In this document: one piece after another, positions 27,090-36,272 of the stretch | How positions within the stretch are numbered: position 1 is the stretch's first letter | Layout: each line of letters starts with the position of its first letter | Source: Albibacterium profundi | GTDB taxonomy: Bacteria; Bacteroidota; Bacteroidia; Sphingobacteriales; Sphingobacteriaceae | NCBI RefSeq assembly: GCF_042159835.1 | Contig: NZ_JBBVGT010000002.1 | Coordinates: 124,001 to 188,000 of the forward strand | DNA length: 64,000 bases | Direction: 5' to 3' | The notes under the pieces: generated by a model | Seen by the model: the letters and a program-made list of their open reading frames with translations, nothing else | Databases searched by the model: none | What the model was told of the DNA's origin: nothing | Translations under genes and position numbers: made by a program

Positions 27090-27245
27090 TCATTCAGACG
27101 GAGGCCACTGAATCTTCACGTTATGGACATACTGGAATGGCTGTTTGAGTATGTGCACCTGCCGACCACTACGGGTCCACCACGGGGACACCCTATACAA
27201 CTCTAATACAAAGCCAAGCCATAATAATTTATAAAAGCGGTTTCC
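27090..27245 (-). other. 51-codon open stretch in frame after the DUF1080-SGNH stop
   Basis: Right after the TAG at 27246-27248 the same frame stays open for 51 codons to TGA at 27090-27092, ending in ILKQPFQYVHNVKIQWPPSE. It does not look like an SGNH tail. It may be the C-terminal remnant of a lost transposase-like gene, or chance. The rest of 26955-27245 shows no gene. Confidence 0.3.
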
Positions 27246-29024
27246 CTAACCAGTCACACCATTCTCTTCCAAGATTTTCATAATTCGTGGTTCGATTACT
27301 CGCAGCATACGATCAAAGCCCAAATCTGTCGGATGTGTACCGTCTACCGAACCTTCATGGTCATCACCCATAAACTCGTCGGACGGAATAAAATAGAGCT
27401 TTTCAACACCCGACTGCTTTAACTTTTCGAACTCCTTGAGGATATTTTCATTTTGTTGTTGAACCTTAGCTCGCGTTCTAAGGTTAAAGCTCCCACTTTC
27501 GCGGAACAAGCTTTGCATGATGATAATTGGCGCATCGGGATGCTTTTCACGAATGGTACGGACTAAGTACTCCGTACGTTCAGTAATTTCCTCGGGCGTA
27601 CTATTCGGCACACAATCCAGAATATAAGCGTCTGCTTCCATTTCCCCAATCATGTCGACTACGGGTTTTTCCATTTTGGCGCTAGCACCCATTCCAAGAT
27701 TCAGAAAGTTGAGGCCGGTTGATCGCGATAGCCTTGCGGGATAAGCCATACCAGGTCTGCTTGCAGCTGCTCCCTGAACAATACTTGATCCGTAAATCAA
27801 TACCCTTTTCTTGAAAGGTTGTTCACCTGCACGGATGTAAGCATCATTCTCTACACCAATAGAAACGCTGGTTGCTTCATTATATAGCGGTAAATAAAGC
27901 AAGCATTCCTTCTCAGAATCATCCATGTAGCGAGCTATCGTAGTCGCGGCACACTCCTCACCAGAACGAGGACGTGCTACGCCGGCATAGACCCATTTGC
28001 CGTTCTTTTTTATATATAGATCCATCCCTCTGTATGCCACCCTCGTCATGGTCGCCGATGTAGTGGTACCCATCGTGCACCATTTCGCGGTAATCTGCGT
28101 ACTATTGGTCACAAATGAAATGGCTAAACCAGCCGAGTGAACAACCCGCTTTTTCACGTTCGCCGGAAGATCGGCATATTTCAAGGTATCTACTCGTTGA
28201 AAGAGTTTTGGCGTGGGTTTTATTTTCCCAACTAGGGTCAAATCCTCCGCAGGGGTATAGGTCATTTTTCCTCGTTGCACGACTTCCCGCTCCAATGTTC
28301 TTATTCTCACATTTCGGAACTGAGCACCATCATTATGGTCTTGCAATAAGACTCTACCGCTTTTAGTCTCTCCGTAATTTTCATATTGCTTGAATTTCGT
28401 ACTGGCAACCCGTTCTCGAAAATCAGCTGAGCTCCGATCATAATGTAATACACGTACACCATTCAGCCAATGTTCAACCATATTCGCTCGAACGATAATA
28501 CGACCTTTATTCCAAGCACCAGCTCCTAAAAAGGTCTTCCCTTCCGGCACATACAGCAAATACAAGGATGCCGTACTGGTCTCCGGACTCTTCCCCCCCG
28601 CCACACTCGCATGTTTATCATCGTCTATTAACTGATATTCTGGGCCATTCCAACTGAGCTTGCCTTTTTGATCGCGCAGCTCGGTAACCAAATATTTAAT
28701 TCCCGTATTGGCTGAATCACTTAGCTTGAATTCAAATTCTAATTCAAAGTTCTCGTACGACTTGCGGGTCATGATATCACGACCTTTCCTACCGGGTTCA
28801 AGTGTCAATATGCCGTCCTTCAAGTGCCAGCCCTTCGTCGGAAATTTCGAGCTGGATACACGGGTCCAATTTTGCTCCAACTTTCCCTCGTCAAGCAAAT
28901 CCTCCCATTGGCCAGGTTTATACGTATCTTGTGCCAAAACCATCTTGGGACTAAGCGCTACGAAGCCCCATAAAACAAGAGCTATGGAAGCGTAAATAAA
29001 ATTAAATTTAGTTGTCGAACTCAT
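27246..29024 (-). CDS. DUF1080 (3-keto-disaccharide hydrolase) fused to SGNH hydrolase
   Basis: A 592-residue exported protein (signal about 1-32, ending VLAQ). Residues about 40-240 form the DUF1080 beta-sandwich (WHLKDGILTLEPGRKG, NGPEYQLIDDDKH). Residues about 260-390 resemble the beta domain that precedes some SGNH enzymes. Residues about 405-590 are the SGNH hydrolase: GSS (412-414) in place of GDS, GMGASAK for block II, and D561/H564 in DGTHPTD. It could take off acyl groups while the first domain handles the sugar. It is the last gene of the minus-strand polysaccharide locus, 15 bases after the double esterase gene. An in-frame 51-codon tract follows its stop. Confidence 0.88.
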   Translation of the reverse strand: MSSTTKFNFIYASIALVLWGFVALSPKMVLAQDTYKPGQWEDLLDEGKLEQNWTRVSSSKFPTKGWHLKDGILTLEPGRKGRDIMTRKSYENFELEFEFKLSDSANTGIKYLVTELRDQKGKLSWNGPEYQLIDDDKHASVAGGKSPETSTASLYLLYVPEGKTFLGAGAWNKGRIIVRANMVEHWLNGVRVLHYDRSSADFRERVASTKFKQYENYGETKSGRVLLQDHNDGAQFRNVRIRTLEREVVQRGKMTYTPAEDLTLVGKIKPTPKLFQRVDTLKYADLPANVKKRVVHSAGLAISFVTNSTQITAKWCTMGTTTSATMTRVAYRGMDLYIKKNGKWVYAGVARPRSGEECAATTIARYMDDSEKECLLYLPLYNEATSVSIGVENDAYIRAGEQPFKKRVLIYGSSIVQGAAASRPGMAYPARLSRSTGLNFLNLGMGASAKMEKPVVDMIGEMEADAYILDCVPNSTPEEITERTEYLVRTIREKHPDAPIIIMQSLFRESGSFNLRTRAKVQQQNENILKEFEKLKQSGVEKLYFIPSDEFMGDDHEGSVDGTHPTDLGFDRMLRVIEPRIMKILEENGVTG

Positions 29025-29039
29025 ATCGATAATGAAAAT

Positions 29040-31400
29040 TTAGGGCTGACTTTTCTCTTCGTCCTCTAATAATCCGCTAAAGAATTCACCTACCGTGTCA
29101 TGTAGTTCCCTAGGTAAGCGATTAATAACGTCAGCAGGGTACAAGGTAGTTATTCTATCAGGAAACTCGTATGTGCGATACAGTCTTTTCACAGGTTGCA
29201 ACATATCTTTAAGCGCAGGCAGATCGGTATGTCGATCTAATTGAGGAGCAATTAGAAACACAGGCTTGGGTGCAATAACCGCTAAAATTTCCCCAAAATC
29301 TAATGGCACTTCTTGAGGTCGATCAACAAAAGCGCCTAGACGCGGTATAAAACCATAAAGATGGGAGTAGTTGCTAATAGAAGGATGTTCTGGCTCAGAG
29401 GCTCTCCAAGGTGAAAAAGCTGCGACGGTAGCAACACCGGCCACACGGTCATCCAAAGCAGCTGTCATCAACGAAACGCTGCCACCGATGGTATTTCCCA
29501 GCAAGTAGACGCGCTGATCATCTAGATAATCAAGATCTTCAACAGCATCGATAGTCCCTCGTACATCGCGAATCATTTTACCCATTTTTGACCAGTTAGG
29601 GTATCGATCATAGAAATGTTTCGCCTCCCAGATCCGTGTACCGAAGCCATACATATCAATAGCCATGACGGCGAAACCTCTTTTCACAAGCGATTCAAAA
29701 AGATCTCTGGTTTCTCTACGACCACCTCGATCATGTCCCTTAACAAAGCCGGTAGAATATGCATATTGGTGCAAATAAATAATCACCGGCATCTTCCCGT
29801 TTTTTTGGGTAATAAACTCTCCGGACTTATCGGCCGGGCAATACAAAACAGCCGGCACATGATCGCCTGTAGCCGAATAAGGACCTAAATAAATCTTTTC
29901 AGCGCCTCTGACTTCCGGTTCGGGGTTGATGCTATAAATCCAATCACGCTTAGGCGGCGTCCACGATCCAACATCCTGTGCACGTACTCCCGATGGCTCG
30001 TCTCCCAAAATCCAATTTAAGTTCTTTAGAATCCGTTCTTTATCGGCTTCAAATTGATCCAAATTGCTGTATTGGTCTCGTAAACGGACAGGTTCGATAC
30101 GTGCCGCATCGCGAACTTGGTCTGCATGCGATTTTTCCCAAACCGCATAGTTATAAGGATAGTACAGTTCATTCTCCCAGTCTAAAGACAAGCGACCAAA
30201 TTGTATATCCAGGAAGTCGATGGTCTGCTCGACATCTCGTGCCGCCACGGAATGAGGACCCATGCGAGTCAGAACACCAATATGATCAGATGCACCCAAA
30301 AAATCGTAAACTGTCTTGACTGAATAATAATTTTGCTCGTTAGACCAAGAATTCAGTCCGCGCTCAACGATAGAATAATGAAACAATAAAGGTCGCGGTG
30401 CAATCAAGGCTGCCAAGGAGTTTTGATCGATTGGAAGCTTGCCCTCGCGCCCGGAAAAGAAACGTAAGCGAGGATGGAACCAATGCCCGTTCCAAGCCAT
30501 TACGTAATCCAACGTTTCGCTGGCATATTGAGGATCACTATAACGCCAAGGCATATCCCCGCCGGTACTCGAACTACTAGATACCACCGCCGATATGCGC
30601 TCATCAAAAGCGGCGGCCCATAGCGATTGCTTTCCATTTCTAGAGTGCCCTGTAATGGCTATTTGATCTTTGTTGACTTCATCTCGAGTGTATAAATAGT
30701 CTACCACACGCGAAGCCCCCCAAGCTCGTCGCATTAACAAACTAAAATCGTAATCCGGGTAAAGGAACATATAGGGATCCGTATCATCTTTCAAATCCGC
30801 GCCGGCATAAACACAACCAATATATCCGCGTTTCACTGCCAATTGTGCCCAGTCGCGATGGTTCCATTGTGTCATAAATACAGGCATCGGCCCTTCTCTA
30901 TCTGGGATAATCAATTCAACGGTCATTTTCGCTTGTTGATTAGGGCCGAAGTTTAACTCTATCATTTGTACTCGCGTACCATCTTCTTGTGTTTTGTCCG
31001 ACAATACATTGGCAATTACATTTCCCGGTGCTGGCGGCGCCACACCCGAAACCCAATGCTGGTATTGCGCCTTGATCCAATCTCGTTGCTTCCTCCATTC
31101 ATCGACAGAACGAATACGGTGCGCCTCCCCTTCTTCATAGCGTATCAATGGGTCCGGCAAGTTGGGTACCGTACGCATTTTTGAAAAATCAGGGGGCAGT
31201 TCGCCTGTCCGCTGTAGCCAGTCCATCCAGGTACTATCTTCTACAGACACCCTGCGGGTATTAGCTCGAAAGCGTTGGTCTATGTTAATTTCTAAAATCT
31301 GTTGGAGGTATTCCTGCTTTCGTTTCAAAGAATCTTGGGCGAGGCAATCTGCCACCAAACAGTTCCATATCAAAAACACAGAGATCCATCGTATCATCAT
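29040..31400 (-). CDS. Double alpha/beta hydrolase, CE15-like first domain
   Basis: A 786-residue exported protein (signal 1-21). First half, to about 410: glucuronoyl-esterase type, with nucleophile S253 in GHSRNGK (family motif GCSRxGK) and the probable His in MGPHSVAARD; such enzymes cut methyl or lignin esters of glucuronic acid. Second half, about 470-780: a second alpha/beta hydrolase resembling acetyl xylan esterases, but its elbow reads G635-NTIG-G, so Thr637 replaces Ser. Other parts (AIDMYGFGTR, PKPVFLIAPQLDRHTDLPA) look normal. Two linked esterases suggest removal of two kinds of ester from one glycan. It sits between the NAGPA gene and the DUF1080-SGNH gene. Confidence 0.85.
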   Translation of the reverse strand: MMIRWISVFLIWNCLVADCLAQDSLKRKQEYLQQILEINIDQRFRANTRRVSVEDSTWMDWLQRTGELPPDFSKMRTVPNLPDPLIRYEEGEAHRIRSVDEWRKQRDWIKAQYQHWVSGVAPPAPGNVIANVLSDKTQEDGTRVQMIELNFGPNQQAKMTVELIIPDREGPMPVFMTQWNHRDWAQLAVKRGYIGCVYAGADLKDDTDPYMFLYPDYDFSLLMRRAWGASRVVDYLYTRDEVNKDQIAITGHSRNGKQSLWAAAFDERISAVVSSSSSTGGDMPWRYSDPQYASETLDYVMAWNGHWFHPRLRFFSGREGKLPIDQNSLAALIAPRPLLFHYSIVERGLNSWSNEQNYYSVKTVYDFLGASDHIGVLTRMGPHSVAARDVEQTIDFLDIQFGRLSLDWENELYYPYNYAVWEKSHADQVRDAARIEPVRLRDQYSNLDQFEADKERILKNLNWILGDEPSGVRAQDVGSWTPPKRDWIYSINPEPEVRGAEKIYLGPYSATGDHVPAVLYCPADKSGEFITQKNGKMPVIIYLHQYAYSTGFVKGHDRGGRRETRDLFESLVKRGFAVMAIDMYGFGTRIWEAKHFYDRYPNWSKMGKMIRDVRGTIDAVEDLDYLDDQRVYLLGNTIGGSVSLMTAALDDRVAGVATVAAFSPWRASEPEHPSISNYSHLYGFIPRLGAFVDRPQEVPLDFGEILAVIAPKPVFLIAPQLDRHTDLPALKDMLQPVKRLYRTYEFPDRITTLYPADVINRLPRELHDTVGEFFSGLLEDEEKSQP

Positions 31401-31415
31401 ATCCTTGCTGTTTTA

Positions 31416-32273
31416 TTAATTGCCAGATGGCACATATAAGAAATTCGGTCGGGCACGCTCTATTGTGCCTTTTTTATCTATTTTCTTTGTAACCCGTTCG
31501 CCTTCTGCCATTACCGTAACACTGCCACCTCCATCAATCATAAAGGCGAACTTCACACCTTCTTTTTCCAGTATATTAATTAGGTCCTGAATCGTCATCC
31601 CCTCACCGTCGAAACCGCGACCGCCGCAACTTAAAAACACCAGATCAAGGTTGTCGTATTGAGCAATTACTTGTCGAGGGTGCTTTTCTTTGTAACGCCG
31701 ATATACTTTTCGAACGCTTTCATCAACAGCTTGGTGATCTATTATCAATGGTATAAATCCTGAAATGGCATTATCTGTTCCATCCTTTATGATATCTTCC
31801 GCCTCTATCCCCGGAGGATAAGAGACTAAAGTATTATCTTCTTTGATTCCTAGGGTATAAGACGACCTTGGCAGTTCTTGTTTGATCACACCGTCAATAA
31901 TCTGTATACCTGTTGGCCAGCGTTTTACTACCTGTCCCGATTCCGATTTCTTAGCTCTGGCTGTAGAGCCATTAAACGCTAACAAGGCGTTGGTTCGTGC
32001 AGCAAACTCGCTACCTGTCTCACCTTCAGGCTTCGCAGCAAAAGCAGTTTTCAGCTTCACTAAATCGCCCGAGGGATTCAGGTGTTTAATTCGCGTCAGA
32101 TAATAGTAGGTATCCGAATTAGGATCGAAATATTTATTAATACTATAGATATCCTCCGTATAAAGTTCTTCGATATGTTTCTGATTTTGTGTCGTCTGCG
32201 CATGACTGTACTGAACAAACAGCATACAAACTATGCATAAACCAAATGTGTCAACTCTAAATTTTCTCTTCAT
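31416..32273 (-). CDS. Phosphodiester glycosidase (NAGPA) family protein
   Basis: A 285-residue exported protein from the ATG at 32271-32273; a GTG one codon upstream is the other option. Signal peptide ends in HAQ. The domain is that of N-acetylglucosamine-1-phosphodiester alpha-N-acetylglucosaminidase: LAFNGST, VSYPPGIEAEDIIKDG, RQVIAQYDNLDLVFLSCGGR, FMIDGGGSVTVM. In animals this enzyme uncovers mannose-6-phosphate; bacterial members cut sugar-phosphodiester bonds, mostly untested. It is a clear paralogue of the C-terminal half of the next gene, so a tandem duplication. Confidence 0.9.
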   Translation of the reverse strand: MKRKFRVDTFGLCIVCMLFVQYSHAQTTQNQKHIEELYTEDIYSINKYFDPNSDTYYYLTRIKHLNPSGDLVKLKTAFAAKPEGETGSEFAARTNALLAFNGSTARAKKSESGQVVKRWPTGIQIIDGVIKQELPRSSYTLGIKEDNTLVSYPPGIEAEDIIKDGTDNAISGFIPLIIDHQAVDESVRKVYRRYKEKHPRQVIAQYDNLDLVFLSCGGRGFDGEGMTIQDLINILEKEGVKFAFMIDGGGSVTVMAEGERVTKKIDKKGTIERARPNFLYVPSGN

Positions 32274-32315
32274 CACATGTAATTTTCATTAAAACAATTC
32301 CGATAGCTCGCTATC

Positions 32316-33740
32316 TTATTCAACATATAGAAAGGTAGGGCGCTTCCGTTCTTGTGTACCATTCTTATCTATTTTCCAATTGATAAACTTTTGGTCGACT
32401 ACGAGCGAAGTACTTCCGCCGCCGTCCAAGTTGTAAGCGAACTTAACGTTTAAATCCTTCAAAATCTGAATGAGCTCCTCTCCCGTCATCCCTTTCCCAC
32501 CGAAACCTCTGCCGCCCGTCGTTAAAAACACAATATCTAAATTCTCCAATTGGGCGATAACCTGACGAGGGTGTTTTACGGCAAGATTCCCAACATAGCC
32601 AAGGATTTTGTCGGACACGCGCTCGTAATCCAATATTAGCGGAACAAAGGCTGTTACCGCATTTTTAGTACCGGTGGCTAATATCTCCTCAGCGGTAGTT
32701 CCGGGCTCGAATACAAACAACTCGTTATTATCCTTGATCCCTAAGGTATAGCGATTATCCCGAGGTTCGTTATTTATAATTTCACCGTCAACGATGGCAA
32801 CTGTCGACGGGACATTGTTCTTCATTTTATTACCTTTAAACTTGACTTGTGTTGATGCATTAAATGCAAGCTTACTGTTGGTTCGTTCTGCAAATTGCCT
32901 AACGGTTTCGCCTTCTTCCTTTACAGTATGAGCAAGCTGAAGTTTGATGAGTTGTCCCGATTGATCCCGATGATGAATTTTGGTCAGATAATAGTAAGTC
33001 TCAGAGACTTCATCGTACTTTAACTGATAGGAATAGCTGGGGCCTACCTGTGCGGTTTGATAGTCTGTATAAAAAGTGTCAATCGAAGTGGCGTCTGGTA
33101 AATAAGCCGAACGGTATTCGAAAGCCTGTGTGCTATTCGTGCCCTTAAGCGTATCGAGCGTACTTGTTCCTGAAACAAAATGTACAACAGCATTCCCTTC
33201 TGAATCTGTATATCGCACCTCTGTTCTTAGCAAATCCTGCCGCGAAATGCTCCAACTCAATTCAATGCCATTTTTAAGAACTCTACTGTCTTTAAAGGAA
33301 TTCTGTTCAATACCTGACTGATATTCCGGACCATAAACTGTAGCTCCCGTCGAGGATTTAGGAGACACATTCCCCTCTTCGTCATACAAATAGAGATCGA
33401 CTAGGTAATTTCCTTCCTTCATTTCATCCAACAAGACTCGAACACGCTTATCATTGTCCGCCCTTGGCACCGAGTTGCGGATCGAACCTCTATCACCCTG
33501 GGAATACCAGATCACCTCATAGGTACTTGCTTGGTTATCAGCTGATGGTATCCAGCTAATTTCCATACGCTGGTTACCGCTATGTGCAAGCAACGAGTCT
33601 GCATTAGGAATATCTATCTCTATATCCTCTTTGTCTCCTGCAACTTCCTTTTTATCACAACCCAACAAACTAGGGGTCAATAAAAAATAGATAAGTAAAC
33701 TAAACATGTGGCGGATCGATATAACCTTCATTTTCAACAT
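32316..33740 (-). CDS. Lipoprotein with DUF4998 and phosphodiester glycosidase domain
   Basis: A 474-residue protein from the ATG at 33740; ATG at 33731 is as good, and TTG at 33752 less so. Lipobox LLGC. Residues about 35-225 form a DUF4998-like beta domain (IPNADSLLAHSGNQRMEISW). From about 240 the NAGPA domain follows (TYYYLTKIHHRDQSGQLIKL, LAFNAST, FVPLILDYERVSDK, YNLDGGGSTSL). The paralogue downstream lacks the DUF4998 part and the lipobox. Likely held on the outer membrane or cell surface, cutting phosphodiester-linked sugars. The DUF4998 part is shared with the gene before it, 18 bases upstream, a hint of domain shuffling within the locus. Confidence 0.88.
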   Translation of the reverse strand: MLKMKVISIRHMFSLLIYFLLTPSLLGCDKKEVAGDKEDIEIDIPNADSLLAHSGNQRMEISWIPSADNQASTYEVIWYSQGDRGSIRNSVPRADNDKRVRVLLDEMKEGNYLVDLYLYDEEGNVSPKSSTGATVYGPEYQSGIEQNSFKDSRVLKNGIELSWSISRQDLLRTEVRYTDSEGNAVVHFVSGTSTLDTLKGTNSTQAFEYRSAYLPDATSIDTFYTDYQTAQVGPSYSYQLKYDEVSETYYYLTKIHHRDQSGQLIKLQLAHTVKEEGETVRQFAERTNSKLAFNASTQVKFKGNKMKNNVPSTVAIVDGEIINNEPRDNRYTLGIKDNNELFVFEPGTTAEEILATGTKNAVTAFVPLILDYERVSDKILGYVGNLAVKHPRQVIAQLENLDIVFLTTGGRGFGGKGMTGEELIQILKDLNVKFAYNLDGGGSTSLVVDQKFINWKIDKNGTQERKRPTFLYVE

Positions 33741-33758
33741 TTTTTTCAACAACTGGTC

Positions 33759-35003
33759 TTAAGGAAACGCCCAGAAAGTTAACTCTCCTATCCATACATA
33801 ATATGGATCACTACCCTGCCACACATCAATCACCTTAAAGCGTATATAGCGATAGTTGTTGTCCTGTGATTCATCGAAAGTAAACTCGTGACCTTCAATT
33901 CCCCTATCAATATCCTCCTGAGTTAAGTCTTCGCCACGCGGCAAACCAGAAGGTCGTTTTATTTCATAGGTGCCTAGCTTCGTCCATTTCGACCAATCGC
34001 CATCTTCAGTAGGATCATTACTTCCCCACACTTCAAAATGTATCGGTGTTCCTCTATTATAGAAATATGCATAGTTGTTTCCACCCGAATAATCATTCCA
34101 TCTGAACTTCGTAAGATCGACTGTTTTACCAAGATCTATTGCAAATGATGAAGGCATGTCGGCTTTAACCGTAGCGTAGGGCCTAGAGGTTGTACTTCCA
34201 TCCCACATCAAATCAGGAGACCGGTTACTATAATGTGATTCCCACGCATCATTATCCAAGGGAAGAATTGAAAATCCACTCTTATCCACTTCCAGTCCAG
34301 TTTTTACAAGCGTCATCGTTGAGTATTCTGAATAAAAGGTGTCTATTGCAGTGGAATCAGGCAAAAACACTGTGCGATATTTTATTTTTGCCTCGTTTTC
34401 TACGGCTTTAACATTCGGCAGTGTATCGATTTCAGTATCAGAAGATACAAATTGGGTTGTTAATTCACCGGTAGTCCGATCTAAATATTCAAACTCCGTA
34501 CGGACAGCATCCTCACTTGCGTTTGTCAGCTCCAGAGTAATGCTACTGCCAGGTGCCCATTCGGCGTTACGAACAATACGAGGCAGCAATGAGTTTTTAT
34601 ATATGTCACCATAAGAATGCCCTATGACTTCTGTTTGTACAGATTTCGTTCCACCCTCTCCGAACATATACACTTCAAAATAGTGAACGCCTTCATCTAA
34701 ATTATTGACCATTACACGGATGGTATCTACTTCATCGGTTTTCTGAACATTCCCTTCTAGTGAGTCGCTTCTACTGTCCCAATAAACCTTATAACTGCGC
34801 ACTTTTGGATCAGACAAAAGAAGCCAACTCAATTCAATTCTGTTTTCACCACTATGTGCTTTGATTGAGTCTGCCCGAGCTACGTAGACCGTTTCTCCGT
34901 TTTCGACGAATTGTCGGTACGTATCATCCATTTTCTTACAGCCGATTACACATGTGGTAATCGCCACAATCAGGAAGAGATATAATGTATTATTTTTTCT
35001 CAT
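33759..35003 (-). CDS. Lipoprotein with DUF4998 and discoidin-like (DUF5000) domains
   Basis: A 414-residue protein from the ATG at 35001-35003, which gives the signal MRKNNTLYLFLIVAITTCVI and lipobox VIGC; longer starts overlap the previous gene. N-terminal DUF4998 domain (SIKAHSGENRIELSWLLLSD). C-terminal region from about 250 (WESHYSNRSPDLMWDGSTTS, YIRFKVIDVWQGSDPYYVWI) is a DUF5000/F5-8C-like carbohydrate-binding beta-sandwich. Such surface glycan-binding proteins work next to SusD. No catalytic residues are expected. Confidence 0.85.
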   Translation of the reverse strand: MRKNNTLYLFLIVAITTCVIGCKKMDDTYRQFVENGETVYVARADSIKAHSGENRIELSWLLLSDPKVRSYKVYWDSRSDSLEGNVQKTDEVDTIRVMVNNLDEGVHYFEVYMFGEGGTKSVQTEVIGHSYGDIYKNSLLPRIVRNAEWAPGSSITLELTNASEDAVRTEFEYLDRTTGELTTQFVSSDTEIDTLPNVKAVENEAKIKYRTVFLPDSTAIDTFYSEYSTMTLVKTGLEVDKSGFSILPLDNDAWESHYSNRSPDLMWDGSTTSRPYATVKADMPSSFAIDLGKTVDLTKFRWNDYSGGNNYAYFYNRGTPIHFEVWGSNDPTEDGDWSKWTKLGTYEIKRPSGLPRGEDLTQEDIDRGIEGHEFTFDESQDNNYRYIRFKVIDVWQGSDPYYVWIGELTFWAFP

Positions 35004-35035
35004 GATCTTCGTTTTGAAAAGTAAAAACATATTTT

Positions 35036-36223
35036 CTATTGCTGAGCCTGCCCCCATAATGTCAATTCACCTAACATCACACTACGTTGATTCCCCCAAG
35101 TTTGATTCGTTTTAAAACGTATATACCTGTAAGCTGTTCCGCTAAAAGGAAACGAGAAATTATCACCCTCAATCGCTGCATCCAAATCTTCCGCCGTTAT
35201 ATCGCCGACCGGAAGACCCGACGGCTTAACAGAGGTATTTTCTATCAGAAGAGTCCAGTTCTCCCAGCTACCATCTTGGCTTGGGTTATTACTTCCCCAT
35301 ATTTCGTAAACTTTCGGTGTTTCTCTCGAGAAAACGCGTGATGTATTCCCGCTCCTATAGAAGCCTTGAACATTACCACGACTAAATACGGCGGGCTTGC
35401 CTAGATCTATTGTTACCCATTGAGGCAAGACGACCATTGTCGGATCCGTCGTGTACGGAGATGTTGAAATCGACTCATCCCACATCAGCGAAGGTGCACG
35501 ATTTGAATAAAGTGGCTTATAAGCATCATTATCCAATGGATGCGCTTTCCATAACGTTTTATCCAGCATTTCTTCAAAAATAGGCGTCAAGGTCTGATAA
35601 AGCGTATCTGAGTAATTCTGCCATTCATCCCTTACAACAAAGGCAAATTCTGTTTCCACAGAAGGTAATCCGTGAACAGAATAATCAATATCCAGCATAC
35701 TGGTATAATTCCGATCGTAAATTCCCCATTCACCCACTGAGTCTTTTACTAGCGTGTAAATCACATATTCATTCTCGGTTTCATTCGTTAGCTTGATGTT
35801 TACACCTCCAAAATCCTTTTCGATCTTCATAGATTCAAACATAAAGTGTATGGGAGCCTCTAACGGTTTTATCGTCACTTCAATGGGTTCCGACTTCTGC
35901 TGAGAACGGTTAACCACGTATAAGTTGACCGTCCGTTCATCCGTCGTATAAAATCCATTGAGCTGCATATAGTTCTTATAAACAGATGACTTAACTTCCT
36001 GACTCCCTTTGCCGTCAGTCTCAAATTCAGCTACAACATAGAGCGCATTCGGATCATCGGGAAGCGAATAGCTAATCCTAGCGGCACCCGGAAGGTTTTC
36101 AACCTTTATGCTGCTAATTGCTCCCGGACTTCCTTCTGAATCCACAAGGGGACCATTCTCGTATTCTTCACAAGCTATCATACAAACCATCATGACGGCA
36201 ATGACATAAAATAATCTCTTCAT
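35036..36223 (-). CDS. Surface glycan-binding lipoprotein (DUF4959/DUF5126/DUF5000)
   Basis: A 395-residue lipoprotein, lipobox MIAC at Cys18. Layout as in many SusD-adjacent proteins: an N-terminal fibronectin-like part (ISSIKVENLPGAARISYSLP, DUF4959), a middle beta domain (DUF5126) and a C-terminal DUF5000 discoidin-like domain (NDAYKPLYSNRAPSLMWDES; TAYRYIRFKTNQTWG). It likely lies in the outer leaflet of the outer membrane and holds the glycan for SusCD. Stop of this gene is 32 bases before the next start, so same operon. Confidence 0.88.
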   Translation of the reverse strand: MKRLFYVIAVMMVCMIACEEYENGPLVDSEGSPGAISSIKVENLPGAARISYSLPDDPNALYVVAEFETDGKGSQEVKSSVYKNYMQLNGFYTTDERTVNLYVVNRSQQKSEPIEVTIKPLEAPIHFMFESMKIEKDFGGVNIKLTNETENEYVIYTLVKDSVGEWGIYDRNYTSMLDIDYSVHGLPSVETEFAFVVRDEWQNYSDTLYQTLTPIFEEMLDKTLWKAHPLDNDAYKPLYSNRAPSLMWDESISTSPYTTDPTMVVLPQWVTIDLGKPAVFSRGNVQGFYRSGNTSRVFSRETPKVYEIWGSNNPSQDGSWENWTLLIENTSVKPSGLPVGDITAEDLDAAIEGDNFSFPFSGTAYRYIRFKTNQTWGNQRSVMLGELTLWGQAQQ

Positions 36224-36272
36224 AATTTATAAACTTGAAGTTAGTAGATTGATGTAGTGTAGTTCATCAACC

